This document shows, piece after piece, positions 1 to 7,006 of a stretch of DNA of 8,505 nt. This stretch comes from Bacteroidota bacterium (GTDB lineage: Bacteria; Bacteroidota; Bacteroidia; Bacteroidales; SZUA-534), in contig JAIFNJ010000028.1 of the NCBI GenBank assembly GCA_020047835.1, positions 1-8,505 on the forward strand, read 5' to 3'. The position numbers and the translations under genes are program-made. Under the pieces are notes generated by a model that was given only the letters and a program-made list of their open reading frames with translations, was not told the origin of the DNA and ran no database searches. The stretch's first letter is position 1, and each line of letters starts with the position of its first letter.

Positions 1-374
1 AAAAAATTAATTTTCCCAAACGTAAAAAACTGGTTTTTGATTACATTCAAAAGCCGGAAAATAAACAATTGAAACAAAAGTTGGATTCGTTACAAAAAGC
101 CAACGACATTCCATCATTAAATAATGCTTATAACGATGTAGCTATTAAATTGGAACCGGAATATCAGAAACTCGACCTTTTTCATTACACCGAGGAACAG
201 AAAAAGTTATATTCAACCATCGGGGGCACGCCCCATCTCGATCAAAATTATACTGTTTTTGGAGAAGTAGTGGAAGGAATAGCTATAATTGACAGTATTG
301 CACGAGTACCGGTTGATTCAAACAATCGGCCACTGTTAGATGTAAGGATGAAAATGAAGGTGGTTAACGAATAG
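1..374 (+). CDS. Cyclophilin-type peptidyl-prolyl cis-trans isomerase, C-terminal part (5' end outside window)
   Basis: The frame is open from the left edge (first full codon at base 3) to the TAG at 372-374, so this is the last 123 residues of a longer protein. The tail, IGGTPHLDQNYTVFGEVVEG followed by an I-DSIA segment and a short terminal strand (DVRMKMKVV), is the end of a cyclophilin fold; the equivalent in other cyclophilins is the LDGKHVVFGKVVEG region. Cyclophilins catalyse cis-trans isomerisation of Xaa-Pro bonds. About 70 charged, helical residues (KRKKLVFDYIQ to YTEEQKKLYST) precede this core, where a compact cyclophilin would have only a short loop; such insertions occur in Bacteroidota envelope homologues. 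The N-terminus, any signal peptide and the catalytic Arg/Phe region lie off the window, so location cannot be read. The TTG at 69 is an internal Leu codon, not a start. The gene converges on the next one with 30 bases between stops and no clear terminator hairpin. Confidence 0.85.
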   Translation, partial: KINFPKRKKLVFDYIQKPENKQLKQKLDSLQKANDIPSLNNAYNDVAIKLEPEYQKLDLFHYTEEQKKLYSTIGGTPHLDQNYTVFGEVVEGIAIIDSIARVPVDSNNRPLLDVRMKMKVVNE

Positions 375-404
375 GGATTCGCTGATAATAAATAGGAATA
401 AGGC

Positions 405-647
405 TTAATCAAGATCTAACTTTTGGTTTATTGCACGCACTTTTTCTTCGAGCATGTTAACGGCATCTTTTTTAATATCCAATTTTAGGGTACAATAAAT
501 GCGGGAACTTTCGGTTTGCAAAAGCTCGGCGGCTTGCTCCACAATTTTCAATGCTTCGGCAACGGTTGGGGTTTCAACCAAAGTTCCCATTGCGGTTAAT
601 TGATAGGGAAATCCGCTCTCCTTTATTTGGCTAACCACTTTACTCAC
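405..647 (-). CDS. Thiamine-binding (MTH1187/UPF0045, DUF77) family protein, N-terminally truncated; possible pseudogene
   Basis: The 80-residue product matches the MTH1187/YkoF-like family: the stretch IKESGFPYQLTAMGTLVE is its helix 1 to strand 2 signature, followed by the EALKIVEQAAELL helix, a strand (IYCTLKLDIKK) and the final MLEEKV helix. Members are usually about 95-100 residues with a ferredoxin-like fold; characterised ones bind thiamine in the cytoplasm. Here the first strand and loop (about 15-20 residues) are missing. The only start is a GTG at 645-647, already inside helix 1, and an in-frame TAG lies five codons upstream (660-662). The other two upstream frames contain nothing resembling the missing strand, so a simple one-base frameshift does not explain it. 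No good ribosome-binding site precedes the GTG. The gene lies 63 bases downstream of the lipoprotein gene on the same strand and may share its transcript. It could be a decaying remnant, a short but functional variant, or a locus with a sequence error. Confidence 0.75.
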   Translation of the reverse strand: MSKVVSQIKESGFPYQLTAMGTLVETPTVAEALKIVEQAAELLQTESSRIYCTLKLDIKKDAVNMLEEKVRAINQKLDLD

Positions 648-710
648 CTTTTTAGTTTGCTAAATGTAAATCCTTATTACAGATTATCCGTTGTTTTATA
701 TTAGGGTGTT

Positions 711-2612
711 TTATTTCTTAGCCTTTTTAACTTTTAGCAAATGTGGTGGGGTTACTGGGAATAATTCCCAATCATATTCCATGTCCCAATTGCTTTTTGT
801 TTCCACTTCCTGCGGAAAATAAAAAACAGGTTCAGGATGGAGCCGTTGCTTTAAGTTTCCAGTATCCCACGTTCCATTGCCATTCCAATCGTAAAAAAGT
901 TTAAAAATATATTTTTTAGGCCCCAAATAAGTGTACACAATGGTTGTATCGCTATTAATACCGCGCTCTTCAATAATTTTTTCTTTTTCATCCATAAGTT
1001 GTACCCGCGAGGATGCCAACACGTCTTTAATATGCAATGTAATGGTACTGTAATACTCTAATGATCGGGTGCTGAAGGTGTATTTTAGTGTGTCATTAAT
1101 ATTTCCATAAATGTCAGTAAAAACGCCGGAAGGAATTAGCAACTCATATTTTGCCTCTTCGACCTTTTTAAAATCAATCACACATTTTCGTAAAATCAAA
1201 GAATCTTGTTGGAAGGTAAATTTAACCGGTTTTTTTATGGTGTCGTCCACAAAGGTGATCAGCTTAATTCTTGAATCGTCGATTGATATCAAAGGAAACC
1301 GGGCTAAAAGTTCAATGGGGGAGTTCATTTCAAAAGGAGATTTGGCATTGCTTATAAAAGTCAGTTCCGATGGTTTTGGTCCGGAGTCAATCTTTTGTTC
1401 TTTTTCTTTGGCACCAAAAAGATTCATATTAAATAAAGAGCCTTTATTTTTCTCTTCTTTAGGGGTTTCTGTTTCTGGTTTAATGGTTTCAAAGTAGGCC
1501 AATACGGTATCTATTTTCAAATAATCAAGGTGGTTTGAATCTTTTAGGGTATAGTTAATTTGAAATTTTAAGCTATCCTGGTTATAGAGGGAGGTGTCTT
1601 TCAACCAATAAATAAAGGAATCCTGGCGTTGCGTTTTTTCTTCAACAAACCAATTCCCCGAAAAAAGTGTATCCGATAAAGGAGTAATAAAAAAACTCGA
1701 ATCAACCTCCCGATTAAAGGCAAGGATTACTTTTTGTCTTTCGGGGCGGTAAATTTCTTTAAAATACTGAAGCATATAATCTTCATAAAATAAAAATAAT
1801 CGAATATTGTCAATTGTAGTTACCATTTCCTTATGAACGACCACAGAGTCAACGAGCACGGTGTCTTTCCGGTCGGGTGAAATAGAATCGATAATCTGGA
1901 AGGTGTCAATAACGGTTTGTTCTTTAAAGCTTGGCTGAAATAGGGAGTCGGAAAAAGCAATGGCCTCGTTAGGCAAATCAAACTTCAGGTTGTTGTTCAA
2001 ATCTTTTAATGCAAAAAGGTGGTACGGTTTGTTTTTTAGGTTTGTTACAAAAAAGTGACCCGATTCATCCGTTTTTGCAATAATATCGGGGAGTGTCGTG
2101 CGGGGGGTCGAATCGCAAAAGTTCTCATAAAGCATTACATAGGTTGAAGCTTCTGTTTTATAGTTAAAAGCATCTTGCAACGTTCCGCCCATGTATAGGG
2201 AATCAAAAACCGCTCCTGTAGAAAACTCAAATTGAAAATTTGGGAGTGGGTTGTTTTCGTTTAAATCGGCAATAGCATTATAAAAATTGAAATTATAGGT
2301 AGTACTGTCTTTGAGTGTATTGTTTATTTTTATTATCAGGTTTTTACCCTTCTGCTTTACTATGGGCTTTTCGGGCAATGGGGGTGACACCAACAATTCC
2401 TGACGAACATTTTTAAGGGCTACAAATTCATTGAACTGAATAATAATTTTTTCCCCTTTGAATTGGGTTGAGTAATTGATGGGTTTGCTTTTTACCGGAA
2501 TGGGAGGATCAACATCTTTTGCACCTCCCGATGGAGAGGACATGCGCGCGCAAGAAAAGGTGAGCATAAAACAGCTACACAAAGTAATTAGGTAAAGAAT
2601 AAAACGCATCAT
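711..2612 (-). CDS. Large lipoprotein with N-terminal Big_5 (Ig-like) domain
   Basis: The 633-residue protein starts with a lipoprotein signal: hydrophobic residues 4-20, then LTFSC with Cys21 as the likely lipidated residue, placing it in the outer membrane or facing the periplasm. Residues about 35-133 form a Big_5-type Ig-like domain, with PPIPVKSKPIN, then FNEFVALKNVRQELLVSPPL, a strand pair (KGKNLIIKI) and a closing FQFEFSTG. Residues about 180-222 look like a small beta sandwich (GHFFVTNLKNKPYHLFALKD) containing a DLNNNLKFD loop (204-212). A similar DWNGNGTWDTG loop lies near the C-terminus (about 575-585), followed by PEPVFYFP and a Trp-rich end. A charged Lys/Glu linker occupies about residues 376-418. 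This architecture is common and conserved in Bacteroidota, but I know of no established function; an envelope structural or assembly role is a guess. Two adjacent ATG codons are possible starts; the second (2607-2609) would remove one residue. It is divergent from glpD. Confidence 0.85.
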   Translation of the reverse strand: MMRFILYLITLCSCFMLTFSCARMSSPSGGAKDVDPPIPVKSKPINYSTQFKGEKIIIQFNEFVALKNVRQELLVSPPLPEKPIVKQKGKNLIIKINNTLKDSTTYNFNFYNAIADLNENNPLPNFQFEFSTGAVFDSLYMGGTLQDAFNYKTEASTYVMLYENFCDSTPRTTLPDIIAKTDESGHFFVTNLKNKPYHLFALKDLNNNLKFDLPNEAIAFSDSLFQPSFKEQTVIDTFQIIDSISPDRKDTVLVDSVVVHKEMVTTIDNIRLFLFYEDYMLQYFKEIYRPERQKVILAFNREVDSSFFITPLSDTLFSGNWFVEEKTQRQDSFIYWLKDTSLYNQDSLKFQINYTLKDSNHLDYLKIDTVLAYFETIKPETETPKEEKNKGSLFNMNLFGAKEKEQKIDSGPKPSELTFISNAKSPFEMNSPIELLARFPLISIDDSRIKLITFVDDTIKKPVKFTFQQDSLILRKCVIDFKKVEEAKYELLIPSGVFTDIYGNINDTLKYTFSTRSLEYYSTITLHIKDVLASSRVQLMDEKEKIIEERGINSDTTIVYTYLGPKKYIFKLFYDWNGNGTWDTGNLKQRLHPEPVFYFPQEVETKSNWDMEYDWELFPVTPPHLLKVKKAKK

Positions 2613-2691
2613 TCAGCCAATCTATATGATTATGGAACAAACAAGTAAAAAAAACTCACATCATCGGAAAAATTCTTTACTTTACTTAATG

Positions 2692-2724
2692 CAAACTTAC
2701 AAAGAAATATGAATACTTTTCAAA
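2692..2724 (-). promoter_or_regulatory. Putative promoter of the Big_5 lipoprotein gene, overlapping the glpD start
   Basis: Read on the minus strand, the sequence has TTTG (2724-2721), a 21-base spacer and TAAGTTTG (2699-2692). The second element is a perfect match to the Bacteroidota -7 consensus TAnnTTTG, and the first matches the -33 element. Transcription would begin near 2685, giving a leader of about 70 bases before the lipoprotein ATG. The -33 element lies inside glpD codons 5-6 and the spacer covers the glpD start codon. It is assigned from consensus only. Confidence 0.55.
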
Positions 2725-4361
2725 ACTTCTCTGCTATCAAACGTCATGCCTTACTTGAAGAAATGGAAAAGGGGATTTTTGACGTGGTTGTTTTTGGAGG
2801 AGGAATTACCGGAGCCGGCATTGCGCTTGACGCGGCTTCGCGCGGCTTATGTGTTGCATTGATAGAGCAAAACGATTTTGCCTCAGGCACCAGCAGCCGT
2901 TCCACGAAACTGGTTCATGGGGGTTTGCGGTATCTCGAAAAACTGCAATTCCGTTTTGTGGCTCATCTTGGAAAAGAGCGAAAAATTTTGCACGATAACG
3001 CCACACACAATGTAATTCCAACCCCTGTTTTTCTTCCAATTTCCAAGGGAGGACAATTAAAAAAAGGGTTGTCATTTTTGGGACTTTTAGTTTACGATTA
3101 TTTGGCCGGAGTAAAAAAAGAATACCGCACCCGCTGGATTACTAAAGAGCAATTAATAAAAAAGTATCCGCTTATTAACCCGCAAGGACTTAAAGGAGCT
3201 TTTCTTTATTATGAATACAAAACCAATGATGGCCGGCTGGTGATTGAAACCTTGAAAAAAGCGTCCGATTTAGGTGCTCGGGCACTCAACTTTTGCGAAC
3301 TGTTTGAATTAAATAAAAGGCAGGATAAAATAGTTGAGGCTCGCGTTTTGGATTTGATTTCTAGTCGGGAGTTTTTAATTAAAGGATCCTTTTTTATTAA
3401 TGCAACAGGGCCCTGGAGTGGAGACTTTTTGAAACAATTTGATACGCCCATGCCAAAATTGTTGTATCCAACCAAAGGCATACATGTAGTTATTTCCAAG
3501 GAGCGTTTTCCTATTAATGAAGCATTTTATTTTGATACCCACGATCATCGAATGATTTTTGCCATCCCAAAGTACGAGCACGTTTATGTAGGGACAACCG
3601 ATACCCCTTACTCCGGCGATTTAAGAAATCCCCAGGTGGATACCACAGCAATTGATTACCTGCTATTAGCGGTAAACCTTAAATTTTCTGGGTTGCATCT
3701 AACCAAAACCGATGTAATCTCCTGTTGGGCCGGCATTCGTCCGTTGATTCAGGATCCGGGTAAAAAGCCCGATGAAATAAGCCGGAAAGAGGAGTTGTTT
3801 ATTTCTCCATCGGGTTTGATTACCATTACCGGGGGGAAACTTACCGGATTCCGGCTCATGGCAAAACAAGTAGTTGATCGGATTATGAAACAGAGGCCAA
3901 CGCCATTTATAAAATGTAAAACCGAAACCATTCGCGCCTCTGGTAGCGACTGGCTTATTCCTCCCGACATCAACAAATTGGTTGAATTAGCTGACCATCA
4001 GTTCGATTTAGCCAAACAAACGGGGATTAACCCCGAAACATTTAAAAAGTTGTTTTACCGCTATGGAACCAATATGGAAATACTTACTGAAAAAGCCTAT
4101 GAATGGATGAAGCAGGAGGAAAACCCAGAGATGCTTTGGACAAAGGTAGAAATCTGGTATGCTGTTACCCATGAAATGACGGCCACGCTTTCCGGATTTT
4201 TTATTTACCGCTCGGAGATGGTTCTTTTTGAACCGGAAAAAGTTCAACACCAATTGGAATGGGTTGCTCAGTGTATGGCGGAATTATTAAGCTGGACACT
4301 GAATGAAAAAGCAAACCAAATAGCGCAATTCAAAAAAAATTGGGAGGAATATCAGCCATGA
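2709..4361 (+). CDS. glpD: FAD-dependent glycerol-3-phosphate dehydrogenase (aerobic GlpD type)
   Basis: The enzyme oxidises sn-glycerol 3-phosphate to dihydroxyacetone phosphate and passes electrons through FAD to the quinone pool, as a peripheral protein on the cytoplasmic face of the inner membrane. The 550-residue product shows the Rossmann dinucleotide motif GGGITGAG (residues 30-37) with Glu53 placed to bind the adenosine ribose. The family signature DFASGTSSRSTKLVHGGLRY follows (56-75). Further family blocks are MIFAIP and YVGTTDTPYSGD (about 282-300), CWAGIRPL (about 338-345) and TITGGKLTGFR (about 372-382). The remaining C-terminal part is helical, as in the DAO_C domain. The length agrees with the Bacillus GlpD (about 555) and is longer than the E. 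coli one (about 501). The ATG at 2709 is the natural start for a complete N-terminus. No glpF or glpK is adjacent. I could not find a convincing promoter of its own in the 96-base upstream gap. All key motifs are intact. Confidence 0.95.
   Translation: MNTFQNFSAIKRHALLEEMEKGIFDVVVFGGGITGAGIALDAASRGLCVALIEQNDFASGTSSRSTKLVHGGLRYLEKLQFRFVAHLGKERKILHDNATHNVIPTPVFLPISKGGQLKKGLSFLGLLVYDYLAGVKKEYRTRWITKEQLIKKYPLINPQGLKGAFLYYEYKTNDGRLVIETLKKASDLGARALNFCELFELNKRQDKIVEARVLDLISSREFLIKGSFFINATGPWSGDFLKQFDTPMPKLLYPTKGIHVVISKERFPINEAFYFDTHDHRMIFAIPKYEHVYVGTTDTPYSGDLRNPQVDTTAIDYLLLAVNLKFSGLHLTKTDVISCWAGIRPLIQDPGKKPDEISRKEELFISPSGLITITGGKLTGFRLMAKQVVDRIMKQRPTPFIKCKTETIRASGSDWLIPPDINKLVELADHQFDLAKQTGINPETFKKLFYRYGTNMEILTEKAYEWMKQEENPEMLWTKVEIWYAVTHEMTATLSGFFIYRSEMVLFEPEKVQHQLEWVAQCMAELLSWTLNEKANQIAQFKKNWEEYQP
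4342..4349 (+). promoter_or_regulatory. Shine-Dalgarno-like site for the HELLH membrane protein
   Basis: GGGAGGAA lies within the last codons of glpD, eight bases before the ATG at 4358. It decides the start: the upstream in-frame TTG at 4340 overlaps this site and would be a poorer choice. Strong anti-16S matches are uncommon in Bacteroidota, so this one is noteworthy, although it could be chance within the coding sequence. Confidence 0.5.
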
Positions 4362-4906
4362 CCAACAAAGAATTGACGCTTAGTGGAATAAAATTAAATA
4401 TAGTGGTGTTTTTCATGGTCGCACCAATCTGGTTCTTGGTAAGCGGAGGATTTGTTTACTGGGTTGGATGGCACCATTACTGGAATGAGATATCTCAGGC
4501 TCTTCATTTCAAAATTGTTATTATTTTATTTGGAGGTGTTTTAGTGCATGAATTGCTACATGCCCTAACCTGGATGGTTTTGAATGGCAAGGGGTTCCGG
4601 AATGTTTGGTTTGGTTTTAACAGTTACTCATTTACACCATATACTCATTTTCGGCGACCAATGAAAGTGTGGAAATATGCTTTGGGAGGAGCCATGCCGG
4701 GGTTATTGATGGGAGTAATTCCGGGGCTTTTGAGCTACTTCTTGAAATCGGCAACGCTCAATTTCATTGGTTTTCTGTTTTTGTGGACTGCCGGAGGCGA
4801 CATCATCTCACTATGGACGCTACGCAAGCTAAATTCAAACCAGTATGTTCAGGATCACCCGGAAAAAATGGGGTGTATTGTGATAGAACCAGAAATAAAA
4901 CCTTAA
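4358..4906 (+). CDS. DUF3267-type membrane protein with HELLH zinc-protease motif
   Basis: The 182-residue product resembles the DUF3267 family of putative zincin-type membrane peptidases. Hydrophobic segments span about residues 13-36, 52-72, 105-130 and 134-155, so it should be an inner-membrane protein with about four helices. HELLH (64-68) at the end of the second segment is a classic HExxH zinc site with Glu65 as the presumed catalytic base. SYSFTPYTHFRRPM (89-102), GGAMPGLLMGVIPG (110-123) and GGD (Asp148, a possible third metal ligand) are laid out as in this family, with a DHPEKMG stretch near the end. Peptidase activity is inferred from the motif; no substrate is known to me. The ATG overlaps the glpD stop (ATGA), which with the site at 4342 suggests translational coupling to glpD. 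Choosing the TTG at 4340 would add six residues. Confidence 0.8.
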   Translation: MTNKELTLSGIKLNIVVFFMVAPIWFLVSGGFVYWVGWHHYWNEISQALHFKIVIILFGGVLVHELLHALTWMVLNGKGFRNVWFGFNSYSFTPYTHFRRPMKVWKYALGGAMPGLLMGVIPGLLSYFLKSATLNFIGFLFLWTAGGDIISLWTLRKLNSNQYVQDHPEKMGCIVIEPEIKP

Positions 4907-4934
4907 AATGACTTAAACTTTAGTAAAAAAGTCT

Positions 4935-4965
4935 TTTGATTACAATCAGGAAAGTGTTATTTTCG
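4935..4965 (+). promoter_or_regulatory. Putative Bacteroidota-type promoter for the phosphomannomutase gene
   Basis: TTTG (4935-4938), a 19-base spacer and TATTTTCG (4958-4965) match the TTTG / TAnnTTTG pattern with one mismatch in the second element. Transcription would start near 4971, leaving a leader of roughly 25 bases before the ATG at 4998. This suggests the gene is transcribed independently of glpD. It is assigned from consensus only. Confidence 0.55.
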
Positions 4966-4997
4966 GACCTTCAAATAAGATAAAACACAAATTGATT

Positions 4998-6368
4998 ATG
5001 GGAGCTTTTCATGCCTACGATATCCGTGGTATTTACAACCGCGATTTTAACAAAGACGATGTATATAAAATAGGGTATTTTATTCCCCGATTACTAAAGG
5101 CAAACAAAGTATTCGTAGGACAGGATGTAAGGGTTTCGTCTCCCGAAATTTATGAATACCTGTGTAAAGGTATTACTGATGCCGGAGCCGATGTTTACAA
5201 TCTGGGATTGGCTACCACACCCATGGTCTATTGGTCCACCGCAAAATATGGGTTCAAGGCATCGGTGCAAATAACCGCCTCACACAATTCCAAGGAATAT
5301 AACGGATTAAAAGTATCACGCGAAAACGCCTTACCCGTTGGCCTGGACACCGGATTGGGAACCATTCAACAGTGGATGGCCACGGAAGTGATAGTACCGG
5401 CAACCAACAAGGGAAGAATAGTAGATCAGGATGTAAAACCAGAATACCTTGCCTTTCAGCGAAAGTATTTAAGCGACCTGACAAACCTTAAAATGGCAGT
5501 GGACTGCTCCAACGGAATGGCCGCCCTATTAATTAAGGATTTGTTAGGAGATGCTCCGATATATATTTACGATGATTTGGACGGGAACTTTCCTAACCAC
5601 GAGCCCAATCCTTTGGTTGAGGAGAATGTAGCGGAGTTGAAAAAACAGGTTATCCAACATCAGTGTGACGTTGGGGTAATATTTGATGGCGATGCCGACC
5701 GGGTTATGTTTGTCGACGAAAAGGGAAAATTCATTTCGCCCGACCTTATTATTGGCCTGATGGCTCATTATTTTCTTGAAGAAAAAGGGTTGAAAGGCAA
5801 TGTGCTGCAGGATATTCGCACCTCGAAAGCCGTGGCAGAATATATTAACACATTTGGTTCCACCATGCACATGTGGCGAGTAGGAAGGGCATTTGCATCC
5901 ATAAAACTTCGTGAAATAGACGGTATTTTTGGGGGTGAACTGGCGGGCCATTATTATTTCCGCGATTTTTATTATTCCGATTCCGGAATTATGGCTGCGT
6001 TGATAGTGCTTGATATTGTGAGCAAACAGAAGACTAAAGGAAAAACCCTTTCAGAACTCATCAACGGCATCCGAAAATATGCCAACTCTGGCGAAATAAA
6101 CTTTCGGATTGAGAAAAAACAGGAAGCGATGGATGCAGTGCGCAATTATTTTGTTACCAGTGAAACGCCAACCGCTTCTTACGATTTCGATGGCTATCGG
6201 GTGGAATTCCCTGAATGGTGGTTCAATATCCGGCCATCGAATACGGAACCCTATTTGCGCTTTTTAGCGGAAGCCCGCACTGAAGAAATGTTAGACCAAA
6301 AACTTACTATCATTAAAGGGATATTAAAAGTTTATGAGGACTCTTCTGTTTTAAAAGGGAAGCATTAA
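4998..6368 (+). CDS. manB: Phosphomannomutase/phosphoglucomutase, ManB/CpsG-like
   Basis: An alpha-D-phosphohexomutase that interconverts hexose 6-phosphate and 1-phosphate in the cytoplasm, supplying mannose-1-P or glucose-1-P for sugar nucleotides and surface glycans. Four family sites are visible: the phosphoserine loop TASHNSKEYNGLKV with Ser95; the Mg2+ loop DGDADR (230-235); the sugar-binding loop GGELAGH (312-318); and the phosphate-binding loop RPSNTEP (412-418). The opening AYDIRG and the segment ENALPVGLDTGL resemble E. coli CpsG/ManB more than GlmM, and the 456-residue length equals that enzyme. Two small departures from common family spellings are Ser instead of Pro after ASHN and Ala instead of Ser in the sugar loop (GEMSGH usually). 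Neither removes a catalytic residue. The ATG at 4998 is preferred over an in-frame TTG at 4992. Whether mannose or glucose is the main substrate cannot be told from sequence alone, so the symbol is by resemblance. Confidence 0.88.
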   Translation: MGAFHAYDIRGIYNRDFNKDDVYKIGYFIPRLLKANKVFVGQDVRVSSPEIYEYLCKGITDAGADVYNLGLATTPMVYWSTAKYGFKASVQITASHNSKEYNGLKVSRENALPVGLDTGLGTIQQWMATEVIVPATNKGRIVDQDVKPEYLAFQRKYLSDLTNLKMAVDCSNGMAALLIKDLLGDAPIYIYDDLDGNFPNHEPNPLVEENVAELKKQVIQHQCDVGVIFDGDADRVMFVDEKGKFISPDLIIGLMAHYFLEEKGLKGNVLQDIRTSKAVAEYINTFGSTMHMWRVGRAFASIKLREIDGIFGGELAGHYYFRDFYYSDSGIMAALIVLDIVSKQKTKGKTLSELINGIRKYANSGEINFRIEKKQEAMDAVRNYFVTSETPTASYDFDGYRVEFPEWWFNIRPSNTEPYLRFLAEARTEEMLDQKLTIIKGILKVYEDSSVLKGKH

Positions 6369-6471
6369 TTTACGTTTTACTCAATGGAACAATTTTTTCT
6401 CTTTTGCGTTATTTAGGCAGTATAGATAAAATCAATAATTGAAGTCAAATTCCTATTATAAATTAAAAAAG

Positions 6472-6993
6472 ATGAGCCTGTTTGAAAAGCGTATAGAGCG
6501 TGTTATATTTTTTAGCCGTTGGCTACAGATGCCAATTTATTTGGGTCTGATAGTGGCAACCATTATGTATTCCATTAAGTTTATGATTCAACTATGGCAT
6601 TTGGTTTCTGATTTTTCATCGTTAAACGAAAACACCATAATGCTTTCCGTATTGGGTTTAATTGATATATCCATGGTGATAAACTTGTTGGTGGTGGTTT
6701 TTATTGGTGGTTACTGGACTTTTGTAAGCAAAATTGAATTTGAGCGCCATACCGATAAGCCCGACTGGTTGAATAAAATTAACGCAAGCACCTTAAAAAT
6801 AAAACTCATCATTTCACTTGTAAGTATTTCGGGAGTGCACCTTTTAAAGACGTTTGTTGATATTCACAACATTCCTATGCAGGACGCATTGCTGCAAATA
6901 GGTATTCACCTGGTGTTTTTAATATCAGTTGTTATGCTGGCTTATGCCGATAAAACTATGCATTCGCATGATAGTGCGTCGTCAAACCACTAA
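6472..6993 (+). CDS. yqhA: YqhA/UPF0114 family inner-membrane protein
   Basis: The 173-residue product follows E. coli YqhA (about 164 residues) along its length. Shared blocks are FFSRWLQMPIYLGL near the N-terminus, the polar-in-membrane LGLIDISMVINLLVVVFIGG (61-80) with following FVS, the DWLNKINASTLKIKL segment, SGVHLLKTFVD (120-130) and a final IHLVFLISVVMLAYAD. Four membrane segments lie at about 20-41, 57-83, 110-129 and 139-158. The family is widely distributed and its function is not firmly established; a channel or transporter role is only suggested by the topology. The ATG at 6472 fits the family N-terminus; an in-frame TTG at 6439 would add eleven residues. The C-terminal tail carries several His and Ser residues. 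The gap of 103 bases after manB shows no clear promoter or terminator, so it may be cotranscribed with manB. It converges with the next gene with 13 bases between stops. Confidence 0.9.
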   Translation: MSLFEKRIERVIFFSRWLQMPIYLGLIVATIMYSIKFMIQLWHLVSDFSSLNENTIMLSVLGLIDISMVINLLVVVFIGGYWTFVSKIEFERHTDKPDWLNKINASTLKIKLIISLVSISGVHLLKTFVDIHNIPMQDALLQIGIHLVFLISVVMLAYADKTMHSHDSASSNH

Positions 6994-7006
6994 TAGTATT
7001 GATTAT

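Noticed and set aside
1111..1497. Open frame of 128 codons on the plus strand
   Set aside because: It lies wholly inside the lipoprotein gene on the opposite strand, has no family resemblance and is best explained as a shadow frame.
2678..2685. TACTTTAC as a possible -7 element for glpD
   Set aside because: It has two mismatches in the informative positions and no TTG-type element at the right distance upstream.
4917..4938. Small hairpin ACTTT/AAAGT followed by TTTTG after the HELLH membrane protein gene, as a possible terminator
   Set aside because: The stem is only five AT-rich pairs and competes with an overlapping GACTT/AAGTC pairing; the T run is short, and it overlaps the putative manB promoter.
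5544..5951. Open frame of 135 codons on the minus strand
   Set aside because: It lies opposite the phosphohexomutase gene over its catalytic loops, whose coding sequence is certain; no independent evidence supports it.
6403..6434. TTTG followed about 20 bases later by TAAAATCA, as a possible promoter for yqhA
   Set aside because: The second element matches TAnnTTTG too poorly to call.
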